Shown here: one piece after another, positions 26,259 through 35,590 of the stretch
How the letters are laid out: each line of letters begins with the position of its first letter
How positions within the stretch are numbered: position 1 is the stretch's first letter
Source of the DNA: Streptomyces diastaticus subsp. diastaticus
Lineage (GTDB): Bacteria > Actinomycetota > Actinomycetes > Streptomycetales > Streptomycetaceae
DNA length: 64,000 nucleotides
Assembly: GCF_011170125.1 (NCBI RefSeq)
Contig: NZ_BLLN01000003.1
Location: 1,374,501-1,438,500 of the forward strand
Direction of reading: 5' to 3'
Made by a program: the position numbers and the translations under genes
The notes under the pieces: model-generated
The model's input: only the letters and a program-made list of their open reading frames with translations
Database searches by the model: none
What the model was told of the DNA's origin: nothing

Positions 26259-26487
26259 TCAGCCTGCTCTGCGTCGCCCTCGGCCTCGCCTGGGCCCCTT
26301 CACCAAGATCCTCGGCCTGGGCGGCGGCGCCCTCGCGGCGGCCACGGCGCCGTCGCTCTGGCCCGGTGGGAGCGGCACGTCCGGGTGCGCAGCCTGGTGG
26401 GCCTGACGACCGGCGCCGTCGCCTTCCTGGTGCCCGCGGTCGCCCTGTTCGCCCTGACGGCCTCGGTCCGAGCCCGGGTGGCGGGGT
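26259..26487 (+). other. Gene-free stretch with out-of-frame membrane-protein-like pieces
   Basis: After the hairpin, three short plus-strand pieces follow one another in different frames: LLCVALGLAWA, then FTKILGLGGGALAAATAPSL, then RSLVGLTTGAVAFLVPAVAL followed by FALTASVRARVAGF. Joined, they would resemble a small two- to three-helix membrane protein, so a decayed gene is possible. There is no start with a ribosome site. Chance hydrophobic frames in GC-rich DNA are the alternative. Confidence 0.25.
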
Positions 26488-27081
26488 TCAGCGGGGCGCG
26501 GCCTCGTCCACGGCCGCCCGCAGCCGCCCGTACTCCTCGGCCATCGCCTCCACCGACCAGTGCGCGTTGAGACCGCTCGGGTTCGGCAGCACCCACACCC
26601 GGGCGCCTCCGACGGTCCGCTCCTGCGGGCCCACCACCGCCCGGCGCTCCGCGAACGCCGCCCGGTACGCCGTGATCCCGACGACCGCCAGCCAGCTCGG
26701 GGCCAGCCGCGCCACCTTGGCGGTCAGCAGGGCGCCGCCCTCGCGGAACTCCTCGGCGGTCAGCTCGTCGGCCCGCGCGCTGGGTCGTGCCACCACGTTG
26801 GTGATGCCGAGCCCCAGCTGAGGCAGGAGGTGCTGCTCGGCCGGGGCGAAGCGGCGCGGGGTGAAGCCCGAGCGGTGCAGCACCGGCCAGAAGCGGTTGC
26901 CGGGGCGGGCGAAGTGGTGGCCCGTCTCGGCGGTCAGCAGGCCGGGGTTGATGCCGCAGAACAGCACCCGCAGGCCGGGGCCGGCCACGTCCGGGACGCG
27001 GACGCGGGCCAGCTCCTCGGGGGTGGGACGGGCGCCCGCCGGTGCGCGGCTGCCGGCCGGACCGGCGGGCGCGCGGGTCAC
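26488..27081 (-). CDS. mug: G/U mismatch-specific DNA glycosylase (Mug/TDG family)
   Basis: A 197-residue protein of the uracil-DNA glycosylase superfamily. RVLFCGINPGLLTAETGHHF holds motif 1 (GINPG), HFARPGNRFWPVL follows, and VLPNPSGLNAH is motif 2 (NPSG). These define the Mug/TDG family, which removes uracil or thymine opposite guanine. GTG 27081 overlaps the purB stop in GTGA, so the gene is translationally coupled to purB. The first 25 residues are a Pro/Ala-rich linker. Confidence 0.93.
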   Translation of the reverse strand: MTRAPAGPAGSRAPAGARPTPEELARVRVPDVAGPGLRVLFCGINPGLLTAETGHHFARPGNRFWPVLHRSGFTPRRFAPAEQHLLPQLGLGITNVVARPSARADELTAEEFREGGALLTAKVARLAPSWLAVVGITAYRAAFAERRAVVGPQERTVGGARVWVLPNPSGLNAHWSVEAMAEEYGRLRAAVDEAAPR

Positions 27082-28511
27082 AGGATCGCGCCGGGCGTGT
27101 AACCGGCCGCCTCCGGGTGACGCCGGACGACCTTCTCGACCGCGGTGACCACCGCGGTCACCTGGTCGGCGGCGGCTCCGGTGAAGGAGAGCTTGTCCGC
27201 CATCAGCGCCGCGAGCTGCTCGCGGGTGAGTGGCAGGCGCGGGTCGTCGGCGAGCTTGTCCAACAGCTCGTTGCGCTCGGCGCCCTGCTCCCGCATGGCC
27301 AGCGCCGAGGCCACCGCGTTCTCCTTGATGGCCTCGTGGGCGATCTCCCGGCCGACGCCCGCGCGGACGGCGCCCATGAGGACCTTGGTGGTGGCGAGGA
27401 ACGGCAGGTAGCGGTCGAGTTCGCGGGCGACCACGGCCGGGAACGCGCCGAACTCGTCCAGCACCGTCAGGAAGGTCTCCAGCAGGCCGTCCAGGGCGAA
27501 GAAGGCGTCGGGCAGGGCGACCCGGCGGACCACCGAGCAGGAGACGTCGCCCTCGTTCCACTGGTCGCCGGCCAGCTCGCCGGTCATCGAGGCGTAGCCC
27601 CGCAGGATGACCATGAGGCCGTTGACGCGCTCGCAGGAGCGGGTGTTCATCTTGTGCGGCATCGCCGAGGAACCGACCTGGCCCGGCTTGAAGCCCTCGG
27701 TGACCAGCTCGTGGCCGGCCATCAGCCGGACGGTTTTCGCCAGCGAGGAGGGGGCCGCGGCGAGCTGCACCAGGGCGGTGACGACCTCGTAGTCCAGCGA
27801 GCGCGGGTAGACCTGGCCGACCGAGGTGAACGCCTGGCCGAAGCCGAGGTGACCGGCGATCCGGCCCTCCAGCTCGGCGAGCTTGGCCGCGTCCCCGCCG
27901 AGCAGGTCCAGCATGTCCTGGGCGGTGCCGACCGGGCCCTTGACGCCGCGCAGCGGATACCGCTCCAGCAGCTCCTCGACCCGGCCGTACGCGACCAGCA
28001 GCTCGTCGGCGGCGGTGGCGAAGCGCTTGCCGAGGGTGGTGGCCTGGGCGGCGACGTTGTGCGAACGGCCGGCCATGACCAGCTCGCCGTACTCGCCCGC
28101 CAGCTTGCCGAGCCGCGCCAGCACGGCGACGGTGCGGTCGCGGACCAGTTCGAGGGAGAGGCGGATCTGGAGCTGCTCGACGTTCTCGGTGAGGTCGCGC
28201 GAGGTCATGCCCTTGTGGACCTGCTCGTGGCCGGCGAGGGCGTTGAACTCCTCGATGCGGGCCTTCACGTCGTGCCGGGTGATCCTCTCGCGCTCGGCGA
28301 TCGAGGCGAGATCCACCTGGTCGAGGACCCGCTCGTAGTCCTCGATCGCCCCCTCGGGCACCTCCACACCCAGGTCCCGCTGGGCGCGGAGCACCGCGAG
28401 CCAGAGCTGCCGCTCCAGCCTCACCTTCTGCTCGGGGGACCACAGGGAGGCCAGTTCGGTGGAGGCGTAGCGGCCGGCCAGGACGTTCGGGATGCGGGGC
28501 TTTGCAGTCAC
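27078..28511 (-). CDS. purB: Adenylosuccinate lyase
   Basis: A 477-residue enzyme of the fumarase/aspartase superfamily. The signature GSSAMPHKMN is the flexible catalytic loop, with the His of KGMTSRDLTENVEQLQ and the AGRSHNVAAQATTLGKRF region also present. It acts twice in purine synthesis: on SAICAR to AICAR, and on adenylosuccinate to AMP. GTG 28511 (VTAKPRIPN) is chosen over ATG 28520 because AGGA lies about seven bases ahead of it and the start matches the family. mug is coupled downstream. Confidence 0.96.
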   Translation of the reverse strand: MTAKPRIPNVLAGRYASTELASLWSPEQKVRLERQLWLAVLRAQRDLGVEVPEGAIEDYERVLDQVDLASIAERERITRHDVKARIEEFNALAGHEQVHKGMTSRDLTENVEQLQIRLSLELVRDRTVAVLARLGKLAGEYGELVMAGRSHNVAAQATTLGKRFATAADELLVAYGRVEELLERYPLRGVKGPVGTAQDMLDLLGGDAAKLAELEGRIAGHLGFGQAFTSVGQVYPRSLDYEVVTALVQLAAAPSSLAKTVRLMAGHELVTEGFKPGQVGSSAMPHKMNTRSCERVNGLMVILRGYASMTGELAGDQWNEGDVSCSVVRRVALPDAFFALDGLLETFLTVLDEFGAFPAVVARELDRYLPFLATTKVLMGAVRAGVGREIAHEAIKENAVASALAMREQGAERNELLDKLADDPRLPLTREQLAALMADKLSFTGAAADQVTAVVTAVEKVVRRHPEAAGYTPGAIL

Positions 28512-28628
28512 ACCGGTCATCCTACTGGCGCAAAGTGTGAGGCCCGCGCGTGCCCGGGGTCGTAGGAACGTACGAGCGGATCGGTGCCCCGCCCGCCTGG
28601 CCCGGCGGGGTGGGGCACCGTTCCGTGA

Positions 28629-29483
28629 CTACGTCCGGCGGGGGTCGGCCGGGTCGAGGCGGCGCCAGTTCCGCACCGGGCCCAGGGCCTGGCCCTCGGC
28701 GGGGGTGGCCCAGAAGGCGGTGGCCGTGGCCGGGTCCATGTGGGCGCCGTGGCGGCCGTCGCCGGAGGAGCGGCCGGTGAGGCGGCGGCCGATCCAGGGG
28801 GCCAGGTGGCGGCGGGTGAACATCACGTCGGCGCCCCGGCGGCGCAGCCAGCCCGGGGGAGTGGCGGCGGGCAAGGCGGCGGCCCAGTCGCTCGCCGGCT
28901 CCAGTCCGAGGCCCTGCCAGACCGCCTCGGCCACCCGGCGGTGACCCTCCGCGGTCAGGTGCAGCCGGTCCACGTCCCACAGGCGGGGGTCGCTCAGCGA
29001 CGGCGCGCCGTACAGGTCGACCAGGCAGGCCCCGTGTTTCTCCGCCAGGCCGTCCAGATGGGCGAAGAGCGCCTCCATGCGCGGGCGGAACCGCTCCAGT
29101 ACGGGGCCGTTGCGGGCCGGGCTGCGCATCAGCACCAGGGTGCCGCAGGTCGGGGCGAGCCGTTCGACGGCCTCGGTCAGCAGTCCGCAGACCCGGCCCA
29201 TGTCGCAGGAGGGCCGCAGGGTGTCGTTGAGCCCGCCGACCAGCGTCACCACGTCGGCGCCGAGCGCGGCCGCGGCGCCCACCTGGTCCTCGACGATCTG
29301 GCCGATGAGCTTCCCGCGTACGGCGAGGTTGGCGTAGCGGAAGCCGGGGGCGCGTTCGGCGAGACGGGCGGCCAGGAGGTCCGCCCAGCCCCGGTAGGAG
29401 CCGTCCGGCAGCCGGTCGGACATGCCCTCGGTGAAGGAGTCGCCGATCGCGACCAGGCTGGTGTAAGTGGCATTCGTCTGCAT
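28629..29483 (-). CDS. SGNH/GDSL-type hydrolase
   Basis: A 284-residue esterase-fold protein. Block I is VAIGDSFTEGMSDRLPDGS (catalytic Ser in GDS), followed by LAVRGKLIGQI, GGLNDTLRP (block III) and DVDRLHLTAEGHRRVAEAVW (block V, Asp-His). No signal peptide is present, so it is cytoplasmic. Substrates in this subgroup are unknown. The C-terminal 60 residues are basic (WLRRRGADVMFTRRHLAPW), which is common in the Streptomyces subgroup. Confidence 0.9.
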   Translation of the reverse strand: MQTNATYTSLVAIGDSFTEGMSDRLPDGSYRGWADLLAARLAERAPGFRYANLAVRGKLIGQIVEDQVGAAAALGADVVTLVGGLNDTLRPSCDMGRVCGLLTEAVERLAPTCGTLVLMRSPARNGPVLERFRPRMEALFAHLDGLAEKHGACLVDLYGAPSLSDPRLWDVDRLHLTAEGHRRVAEAVWQGLGLEPASDWAAALPAATPPGWLRRRGADVMFTRRHLAPWIGRRLTGRSSGDGRHGAHMDPATATAFWATPAEGQALGPVRNWRRLDPADPRRT

Positions 29484-29605
29484 GGCGCCAGCGATCGTAC
29501 TGTGCGGCTCCGGGCGGCGCGCCACCGGCATACCCGTCGGTATGCGCGGGGTGCGGGAACGCCGGTGCCGGGGGCCCGAGCAGGCCCTGGGCACCGGCGG
29601 CCGGG

Positions 29606-30622
29606 TCAGGCCGGGGCGCGGCCGAACAGCTCCTGGAGGACGTCCTCCATGGTGACGAGTCCGGCCAGCCGCCCGTCCGCGCCGAGGACCGCGGCGAGGT
29701 GGGTGCGGCTGCCGCGCATCGCGGTCAGCACGTCGTCCATCGGGGTGGCCTCGCGCACCCGCGGGATGGGGCGCATGTCCTGCACCCGGAACGGCAGGTC
29801 GCGCGGCGTGGCGTCCAGCGCGTCCTTGACGTGCAGGTAGCCGACGATGCGGCGGCCGTCGTCCACCACCGGGAACCGCGAGAACCCCGACTCGGCCGAG
29901 AGCCGCTCCAGCCGCTCGGGGGTGATCCCGATGTGCGCGTAGACGATCCGCTCCAGCGGCAGCACCACGTCCTTGACCGGGCGGCGGCCCAGCTCCAGCG
30001 CGTCGTGCAGCCGTTCGGTGGCCCGGTCGTCGAGCAGCCCCGCGTCCCCGGAGTCCTTCACCATGCGGGCCAGGTCGTCGTCGGAGAAGGACGCGGAGAC
30101 CTCGTCCTTGGTCTCCACCCGCAGCAGCCTCAGCAGCAGGTTGGCGAAGGCGTTGACGGCGAAGATCACCGGACGCAGCGCCCGGGAGAGCGCCACCAGC
30201 GGCGGACCGAGCAGCAGCGCGGAGCGCACCGGCTCCGCCAGCGAGACGTTCTTCGGGATCATCTCGCCGAGCAGCATGTGCAGGTAGGTCGCGGCTGTCA
30301 GCGCGATGGCGAACGACAGGGTGTGGCCCAGCGCGACCGGCACGCCGACCACCTCGAAGAGCGGTTCCAGCAGGTGGGCGATGGCGGGCTCCGCCACCAC
30401 TCCCAGCACCAGGGTGCACAGGGTGATGCCCAGCTGGGCCGCGGCCAGGAGCTGGGAGACGTGCTCCAGGCCCCACAGCACGCTGCGGGCCCGCTTGTTC
30501 CCCGCCTCGGCGTGCGGCTCGATCTGGCTGCGGCGGACCGAGATCAGCGCGAACTCGGCACCGACGAAGAAGGCGTTCACGACGAGGGTCGCGAGGCCGA
30601 TCAGCAACTGTACGGCGATCAT
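29606..30622 (-). CDS. CNNM/HlyC-type DUF21-CBS membrane protein (second of a pair)
   Basis: A 338-residue protein. The DUF21 (CNNM) transmembrane domain fills residues 1-180 (VNAFFVGAEFALISVRRSQI, LLGEMIPKNVSLAEP), and a CBS pair fills residues 205-335. It lacks the C-terminal CorC_HlyC domain present in its partner. Such proteins are linked to Mg/Co ion efflux. The start overlaps the stop of the partner gene in ATGA, so the two are made together and may form a heteromer. Confidence 0.92.
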   Translation of the reverse strand: MIAVQLLIGLATLVVNAFFVGAEFALISVRRSQIEPHAEAGNKRARSVLWGLEHVSQLLAAAQLGITLCTLVLGVVAEPAIAHLLEPLFEVVGVPVALGHTLSFAIALTAATYLHMLLGEMIPKNVSLAEPVRSALLLGPPLVALSRALRPVIFAVNAFANLLLRLLRVETKDEVSASFSDDDLARMVKDSGDAGLLDDRATERLHDALELGRRPVKDVVLPLERIVYAHIGITPERLERLSAESGFSRFPVVDDGRRIVGYLHVKDALDATPRDLPFRVQDMRPIPRVREATPMDDVLTAMRGSRTHLAAVLGADGRLAGLVTMEDVLQELFGRAPA

Positions 30623-31953
30623 CGCTCGTCCTCCTCGTCGGACGGGGCGTCGGCGGGGACGTGCAGCAGCACCCGCGCGGCGCGGCGCCCGGAGGCGTCC
30701 ACCACGTCCAGGTTCCAGCCCTCGACGGTGAGGTGGTCGCCGACGGCCGGGATGCGCCCCAGCTCGGCGGCGACCAGCCCGGCCAGCGTCTCGTACGGCC
30801 CTTCGGGGACCTTCATGCCGATCCGGGCCAGGTGGTCGGTGCGGGCGGCGCCGTCGGCCGAGTAGAGCGTGCGGCCCTCCTCGTCCTCACCGGCGGGGGC
30901 CAGCCCCGGGGTCTCGTGCGGGTCGTGCTCGTCGCGGACCTCGCCGACGACCTCCTCGACGATGTCCTCCAGCGTGGCGACGCCGGCGGTCCCGCCGTAC
31001 TCGTCGATGACCACGGCCATCGTGCGGCGGCCCGAGAGCCGGTCCAGCAGCCGGTCGACGGTGAGCGACTCGGGGACGAGCAGCGGTTCGCGCATCAGCT
31101 CCGTCACCGGACGCCGGGCGCGCAGCTCGGCGGGGACGGCCAGCACGTCCTTGATGTGCGCCACGCCGACCACGGTGTCCAGGCTCCCCCGGTAGACGGG
31201 GAAGCGGGACAGGCCGGTAGCGCGGGTGGCGTTGGCGACGTCCTCGCAGGTGGCCTGGGCGTCCAGCGCCATCACCTGGACGCGTGGCGTCATGACGTTC
31301 TCCGCGCTCAGGTCGGCGAGGTTCAGGGTCCGTACGAACAGCTCGGCGGTGTCCGCCTCCAGCGACCCGGCCTTCGCCGAGTGGCGGGCCAGGGCCACCA
31401 GCTCCTGCGGGCCGCGCGCCGAGGCCAGCTCCTCGGCCGGCTCGATGCCCATCCGGCGGACCGCGCGGTTGGCCGTGTTGTTCAGGTGGGTGATGAACGG
31501 CCGGAAGAGCGTGCTGAAGATCCGCTGCGGCGTGGCGACCCTCTTGGCCACCGCCAGCGGCTCGGAGATCGCCCAGTTCTTGGGGACCAGCTCGCCCACG
31601 ACCATCAGCACCACGGTCGACAGGGCGGTGCCGACGACCAGGGCGATCGAGGAGGCGGTCCCCGGAGAGACACCCATGTCGCGCAGCGGCTCCGCGAGCA
31701 GCGCCGCGACGGACGGCTCGGCGAGCATGCCGACGACCAGGTTGGTCACGGTGATGCCGAGCTGGGCCCCGGAGAGCTGGAAGGTGAGGTGCCGTACGGC
31801 CTTGAGGGCGCCCGCCGCGCCGCGCTCGCCGCGGTCCGCGGCCTCTTCCAGGGTGCTGCGCTCGACGGTCGTCAAGGAGAACTCGGCGGCGACGAAGGCG
31901 CCGCAGGCGAGAGCCAGCGCGATGGCGAGCAGCAGGAGAAGGACTTCGGTCAT
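30619..31953 (-). CDS. CNNM/HlyC-type DUF21-CBS-CorC membrane protein (first of a pair)
   Basis: A 444-residue protein. The DUF21 domain covers residues 1-195 (FVAAEFSLTTVERSTLEEAA, VGELVPKNWAISEPL), a CBS pair 215-335 (VIDEYGGTAGVATLEDIVEE), and a CorC_HlyC FAD-like C-terminal domain about 350-430. Ion transport or its regulation is the family role. It is first in a two-gene operon with the shorter paralogue. Tandem 11-base direct repeats lie about 60-90 bases upstream of its ATG. Confidence 0.93.
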   Translation of the reverse strand: MTEVLLLLLAIALALACGAFVAAEFSLTTVERSTLEEAADRGERGAAGALKAVRHLTFQLSGAQLGITVTNLVVGMLAEPSVAALLAEPLRDMGVSPGTASSIALVVGTALSTVVLMVVGELVPKNWAISEPLAVAKRVATPQRIFSTLFRPFITHLNNTANRAVRRMGIEPAEELASARGPQELVALARHSAKAGSLEADTAELFVRTLNLADLSAENVMTPRVQVMALDAQATCEDVANATRATGLSRFPVYRGSLDTVVGVAHIKDVLAVPAELRARRPVTELMREPLLVPESLTVDRLLDRLSGRRTMAVVIDEYGGTAGVATLEDIVEEVVGEVRDEHDPHETPGLAPAGEDEEGRTLYSADGAARTDHLARIGMKVPEGPYETLAGLVAAELGRIPAVGDHLTVEGWNLDVVDASGRRAARVLLHVPADAPSDEEDER

Positions 31954-32013
31954 CGGGTCACCACCGTCCCATGATCGGACAGGGCGGCGGTGCGCGCGCG
32001 ACGGGGAATGCGG

Positions 32014-32039
32014 AGGTACGTGGTGCGAAGGTACGTGGT
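32014..32039. repeat. Two 11-base direct repeats, period 15
   Basis: AGGTACGTGGT occurs at 32014-32024 and again at 32029-32039. The pair lies upstream of the CNNM operon and could be a regulator-binding site, but a two-copy repeat can also arise by slippage. Confidence 0.5.
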
Positions 32040-32214
32040 ACTGGGAGGCTCGCCCATGGGCGGACGCTCACACACCTTTCTTGAGGAATGTCCCATGATG
32101 CCCCGCGGCGGCGCTCGGAACGGCTTGACCGGGGGGGATCGAACAGCGTCCCCCATAGTAAAGCCCCAGCAAAAGCGGGAGAAAGGCCGCGGACGGGGGC
32201 GGGCCGGGGCTCCG

Positions 32215-34272
32215 TCACCCGGCCGCGGGCGTCCCCCGGCGGGCCGTCGGGACGCAGGCGGCGACGCCCACGGCCAGGAGGGCGCTGAGGCTGCCCACGA
32301 GCAGGAAGCCGCCCGGAGCCGGGGCGGCCCGGGGTGTCACCAGGGTGAGCAGCAGCGCGGCGCCGCCGTGGGCGGTGGCGGTCGCGAGGACGGTGGCCAG
32401 CGTCGCGTGGGCGATCGGCAGCCCGCCGGGGCGCGGACGGCGGCCGGTCCTGACGGCGAGGACGGCGAGCAGTGCCGCCACCGCCGCGTACGCCGGGAGG
32501 ACGCGCGGGCCGCTCCCCAGCAGGACCAGCGCCGCCGCCAGCCACAGGCCCGCGCGCAGGGCGCCGGCCACGGTGCGTCCGAGCGCTTGGCGGGCGGCCC
32601 GGGCGCCGGGCGGTGCCGCCTGGCCGAGCAACGGGATCAGGGCCGCCAGCAGGGCCGCGCAGAGGAGGAAGGGGGACCGGACGACGGCGTCCGAGGCGGT
32701 GCCGAGGAGGAAGGAGACCAGTTCCGGGGCCCGCCCGCCGAGGAGCGTGGCCATGAGCGCCTGGGTGGACATCAGTTCCATCAGCCACACCAGGACGCAC
32801 CCGAACAGGGCGCCCGCCGCCACCGACAGGACACACCACCCCGCCCGGGCGCGCGGGCCGCGCAGCACGGGCCGCCACCACGGCAGCACGGCCGCCGTCC
32901 AGCGGACCGCCGCGTACCCGCCCAGGGCGAGCAGCGCCGTCCACGGCAGGAGACCGGCGCCGACCTGACCGACACTGGCCAGCGCGAAGGTCACTCCCGG
33001 GTTGACCACGCCGCCGCCCAGCGCGAGTCCGCAGGCGAGCCCCCACACGGGCGCCCCGAGCAGCCCCGGGCGGCCGCCGGGGAACCCCTCCTGGAGGCGC
33101 AGGGTGAAGAAGGCGACCACCGCCGCGAGCAGCAGGCCGAGGGTGCCCACCGCGAGCACCGCCCGGGCGGTCTCCGCGCCCGGTCCCAGGGCCGAGTTGA
33201 GGACGAAGGTGGTGGCGAGGTCGGTGTACAGGGCGCCCAGGACGCAGCCGGCCGCGAGCAGTTCCCAGAAGCCGCTGCGGAACAGGGGCTCCGGATCGTC
33301 GAGCATGTCGCGCCGCTGCCGCGCCGTCGGGTGTACGCGCAGCAGCCGGCCCGGCAGCCGGCGGCGGTCCTCCTCGACCTCGAAGAGGGCGCGCAGGGCG
33401 GACGGCGATCCGGCCCACTGCCGGGCGCGGGCGTCCGCGTAGAACTCGCGGCTGCGCAGCACCGCCCGGCGGGTGAGCGGCATCGCGACGACGAGGCAGA
33501 GCCCCTTCAGGGAGTTGGAGAGGCCCGCCGCGAGGGAGCCGGTGCCGCCCAGGCCGTGGAGCAGCTCCCAGAGCACCCCCGAGGCCACGGTCAGCACGAG
33601 GACGGGCAGGCTGACGCGCGCACTGATGATGGTCAGGAAGCTGAGGTCGATGTCGCGGTTGCGGACATGGGCCAGTTCGTGCAGGACCACGGCCTCGAAG
33701 GTCTCGGGCCGCCTGTTCCGCAGCGCGAGCAGCCCGCCGCTGAGGACGACGCAGCGGCGGCCCCGGCGGCCGAACGCGAGCGCGGACACCCGCACGTCGA
33801 GCGGCTGGGCGTACCAGTGGACCGGTTCGCAGCCGGTCCGCTCCCGCAGCGCCTCCAACGCCCGCGTGACGGCGGCCGACTCCTCGCCCAGGAGCGCGTA
33901 GCGCCGCCGGCGGACCCGCCAGGCCGGCAGGAGCCAGTAGACGGCCAGGACGACGAGCCAGAAGACGAGGAGCCCGGTCAGGGGTACCCACAGGTCGACC
34001 TGGCGGGGGTCGGTGCCGCAGAGTTCCACCGCCGACGGCCCGTCGGGCGACGGCAGGCCGGTGCTGTCCCGGTTCTGCTCCTCCCAGCAGGCCGCGTAGC
34101 GGGCGTAGCGCTGTTTGACGTCGCCGGGCACCGGGCCGAACCGGGAGCCCACGAAGTGCATGATCACCGTGCTGGTGGTGACCACCAGCAGGGCGAACCG
34201 CATGCTCGTGCCGGACGGCACGGCGAACGGGTCCCGCAACCGTCCGGCGGTGGCGTCGGCGGTACTGGTCAC
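32215..34272 (-). CDS. M48-family membrane zinc metallopeptidase
   Basis: A 685-residue polytopic membrane protein. HELAHVRNRDID (about residues 205-216) is the HExxH zinc motif of the HtpX/Ste24 M48 family, with RSREFYADARA supplying the third ligand Glu. An unusually long array of about ten more hydrophobic helices follows (residues 330-680), well beyond the 290-400 residues of HtpX. The catalytic domain is probably cytoplasmic. GTG 34272 is four bases past the stop of the upstream gene, and GAGGG precedes it. Quality control of membrane proteins is the family role. The C-terminal membrane half is unexplained. Confidence 0.87.
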   Translation of the reverse strand: MTSTADATAGRLRDPFAVPSGTSMRFALLVVTTSTVIMHFVGSRFGPVPGDVKQRYARYAACWEEQNRDSTGLPSPDGPSAVELCGTDPRQVDLWVPLTGLLVFWLVVLAVYWLLPAWRVRRRRYALLGEESAAVTRALEALRERTGCEPVHWYAQPLDVRVSALAFGRRGRRCVVLSGGLLALRNRRPETFEAVVLHELAHVRNRDIDLSFLTIISARVSLPVLVLTVASGVLWELLHGLGGTGSLAAGLSNSLKGLCLVVAMPLTRRAVLRSREFYADARARQWAGSPSALRALFEVEEDRRRLPGRLLRVHPTARQRRDMLDDPEPLFRSGFWELLAAGCVLGALYTDLATTFVLNSALGPGAETARAVLAVGTLGLLLAAVVAFFTLRLQEGFPGGRPGLLGAPVWGLACGLALGGGVVNPGVTFALASVGQVGAGLLPWTALLALGGYAAVRWTAAVLPWWRPVLRGPRARAGWCVLSVAAGALFGCVLVWLMELMSTQALMATLLGGRAPELVSFLLGTASDAVVRSPFLLCAALLAALIPLLGQAAPPGARAARQALGRTVAGALRAGLWLAAALVLLGSGPRVLPAYAAVAALLAVLAVRTGRRPRPGGLPIAHATLATVLATATAHGGAALLLTLVTPRAAPAPGGFLLVGSLSALLAVGVAACVPTARRGTPAAG

Positions 34273-34276
34273 GCCC

Positions 34277-34825
34277 TCACTCCCCGGACTCACCGCCGGT
34301 GCCCGGCCCGTCCGGAGCGGCCTGCGCCATCGCCAGCTCCGCCACGACCCCGTCGGCGACGTTCTCCGCCACCTCCTCGGGGATGCGCAACCGGCGGGCC
34401 CGCCCGACCGCCGAGCCGTGGACGAGGCGCAGCTGCTCCGGGGTGAGCGCGGCCGGAGAGGTCTCCGGGGCGGCGCCCCCGGGAAGCTCCGGCCGGCGCA
34501 GCACCGCGCGGCGGAACCAGCCACGGAAGCGGCTGATTCCGCCCTGCGCCTTTTCGTGGGCGAGTTGGGTCAGCGCGTCGGTGACCACCACCAGGACCAG
34601 CGTGGTGACGGCCACGCCGACCTCCCCCGCCCCGAAACCCAGGGCCTCGTCCCGCCGCCCGGCTCCCCTGCCCCCGCGCGGAGCCGCGTGGAAGGCGGCG
34701 GCGACCAGCGGGAAGTGCTCCAGCTCCGCGCGCCCGTCGACCCGCAGCCCGTCGTTGAGCTCCGGCCTCGCCAGCACGGCACGTGCCAGCCGGTCCACGG
34801 CCTCCCTGTCCCGCGCCTGACGCAT
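34277..34825 (-). CDS. Unknown protein with one membrane helix, partner of the M48 peptidase
   Basis: A 182-residue protein. Residues 1-55 are charged (MRQARDREAVDRLARAVLAR). A hydrophobic helix VGVAVTTLVLVVVTDALTQL lies at about 70-90, and a long acidic helical region (EEVAENVADGVVAELAMAQA) is near the end. ATG 34825 has GGGGAGGG upstream. Its stop is only four bases before the M48 start, so the two genes form an operon. It could be a substrate adaptor or inhibitor, but no family is recognised. Confidence 0.75.
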   Translation of the reverse strand: MRQARDREAVDRLARAVLARPELNDGLRVDGRAELEHFPLVAAAFHAAPRGGRGAGRRDEALGFGAGEVGVAVTTLVLVVVTDALTQLAHEKAQGGISRFRGWFRRAVLRRPELPGGAAPETSPAALTPEQLRLVHGSAVGRARRLRIPEEVAENVADGVVAELAMAQAAPDGPGTGGESGE

Positions 34826-35038
34826 CGAGCCCTCCCCGAAGTAGCCGCACCGGTACGACGCCGGGAGCGTCGGGCCCCGTTCGCCTGGACTGAGTTACCT
34901 CCGGACCGCCCCCGGCCGTCGGCCTCTTCACCAAACCCTTACCGCGCGGGCCGCTCCGGCCGCCGAACACAGAGGGCCAGGCTCCCCACCCCACGAACTC
35001 GGTGGCCGATGCCCCGGCCCCCGTGATCCACTCCGGTG

Positions 35039-35455
35039 ATGGAACTGATCACCCGTCCAGCGGCCGAACGCGACATCGACGCCGTCCTCGCCTTCTGGGG
35101 CGAGGCCGCCGAGGGGAAGAGCATCACCGACGACCCCGCCGGCGTGGCCCGGCTCATCGCGCGGGACCCGAAGGCGCTGATCCTCGCGGAGCGGGACGGG
35201 GAACTCGTCGGCACGGTCATCGCGGGTTTCGACGGCTGGCGGTGTTCCGCGTACCGGCTGGCCGTCCACCCCGACCACCGGCGGCAGGGGATCGCGGGCC
35301 TGCTGCTGGAGGCGGCCGAGCGGCGTTTCCGGGAGCTGGGCGGGCGGCGGGTCGACGCCATGGTGCTGGAGGTCAACGAGCGGGCGCAGAGGGCTTGGGA
35401 GGCGTCCGGGTACCACCGCGAGGACCACTGGCGGCGCTGGGTGAAGACGCTCTGA
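35039..35455 (+). CDS. GNAT-family N-acetyltransferase
   Basis: A 138-residue single GNAT domain. RPAAERDIDAVLAFW is the N-terminal strand, and YRLAVHPDHRRQGIAGLLLE carries the acetyl-CoA loop (R-R-x-x-G-I-A). LEVNERAQRAWEASGYHRED and a C-terminal strand complete the fold. The family is close to RimI/YpeA-like acetyltransferases. The substrate is unknown. A GTG three bases upstream is an equal alternative start. Confidence 0.88.
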   Translation: MELITRPAAERDIDAVLAFWGEAAEGKSITDDPAGVARLIARDPKALILAERDGELVGTVIAGFDGWRCSAYRLAVHPDHRRQGIAGLLLEAAERRFRELGGRRVDAMVLEVNERAQRAWEASGYHREDHWRRWVKTL

Positions 35456-35590
35456 CCCCGAGCCGGGCGCCGGCGGCGCGCGGGCCGCGGTCCTGTGCCG
35501 GCCGCGGGCCCGGCTGTTACGGTGGGCGGGACTTTTCCGGAGGAGCCGCGCCCCACAGGCGGCGGCCCTCGCACCTCAGGGAGACCAGAC

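Noticed and set aside
31958..33991. Minus-strand open frame of 677 codons inside the M48 gene region
   Set aside because: It is an alternative frame of the M48 gene with Arg/Gly/Pro composition, and the HELAH frame is the coding one.
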